NCBI GenBank assembly: GCA_002176905.1
Contig: MSYE01000193.1
Span: 26,448 to 90,447, forward strand
Source: a bacterium F11
Lineage (GTDB): Bacteria; Elusimicrobiota; Elusimicrobia; F11
DNA length: 64,000 bases
Reading direction: 5' to 3'
Part shown: piece by piece, positions 63,868 to 64,000 of the stretch
How the letters are laid out: the number at the start of each line of letters is the position of its first letter
How positions within the stretch are numbered: position 1 is the first letter of the stretch
Notes under the pieces: model-generated
Told to the model about the DNA's origin: nothing
What the model saw: the letters and a program-made list of their open reading frames with translations, nothing else
Databases searched by the model: none
Position numbers and translations under genes: made by a program

Positions 63868-64000
63868 GTCAAAAAGGGGTCACTCATTAGAAACCCCCTG
63901 TCAACAGGCTAAATAATCTCCGGGTCACAACATGTGCCTTTTCTTGGTTGGACCAAATAATTCTTTTCAAGATCCAGCGCACCCGTGTTTTCTATTTATT
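63868..64000. other. Terminal stretch without a gene
   Basis: The stretch begins with AAAAAGGGGTCACTCATT, which repeats only the outer six to eight bases of the MITE end. No gene is visible before the window ends. Confidence 0.4.

Overview
The window looks like a chromosomal segment of a Gram-negative (diderm) bacterium. It has an outer-membrane FadL-type porin, an OmpA protein, lipoproteins with lipoboxes, an RND pump and a LapA-domain protein. Base composition is moderate, and UGA is used freely as a stop. Gene families (7TM histidine kinases, NhaR, HflKC, a lone RRM protein, REP/MITE-type repeats) recall Deltaproteobacteria-like or candidate-phylum genomes, but I cannot name the taxon from sequence alone.

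Layout. 1-7.9 kb (minus strand) is a conserved housekeeping run tig-clpP-clpX-lon-serA plus an ABC ATPase cut by the window edge. 8.0-8.4 kb carries tRNA-Leu(UAG) and tRNA-Arg(UCG) set in palindromic repeats. 8.7-21.7 kb is a signalling island: several paralogous 7TM histidine kinases, two of them recombined or truncated, one with a nonsense codon, and one reduced to an inverted C-terminal scrap. Inside it sits a five-gene overlapping operon (17185 down to 10694): FadL-like porin, small unknown protein, a PilZ / LuxD-like acyltransferase / methyltransferase fusion, a 7TM-GAF histidine kinase and a receiver protein. This is my best candidate for an undescribed system, possibly production or handling and sensing of a fatty-acyl (methyl ester) signal.

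22-26 kb holds a GT-C glycosyltransferase/methyltransferase pair and a small tRNA-Lys-associated accessory patch with repeated tRNA 3' ends. 26-35 kb is a mosaic of small envelope proteins, a TPR-zincin protein, RsgA and an autoregulated-looking Fic protein. 35.6-42.5 kb is one giant secreted protein of four tandem beta-helix domains with mosaic repeats. 42.8-56 kb contains an RRM protein with a leader terminator, PtsI overlapping an ECF-like sigma factor, a diguanylate cyclase, hflKC (hflC interrupted by UGA), hemolysin III, OmpA and NhaR. 56-64 kb has an RND permease and a glycosyltransferase/membrane-methyltransferase operon.

Dispersed elements tie the window together. They are three copies of a ~160-bp MITE with terminal inverted repeats AAGGGGTCAAGTCTTGAC, two copies of a ~160-bp hairpin-rich repeat, a duplicated nhaR promoter block and short shared motifs. 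Together with several broken genes they suggest an accessory-rich, actively rearranging chromosome.
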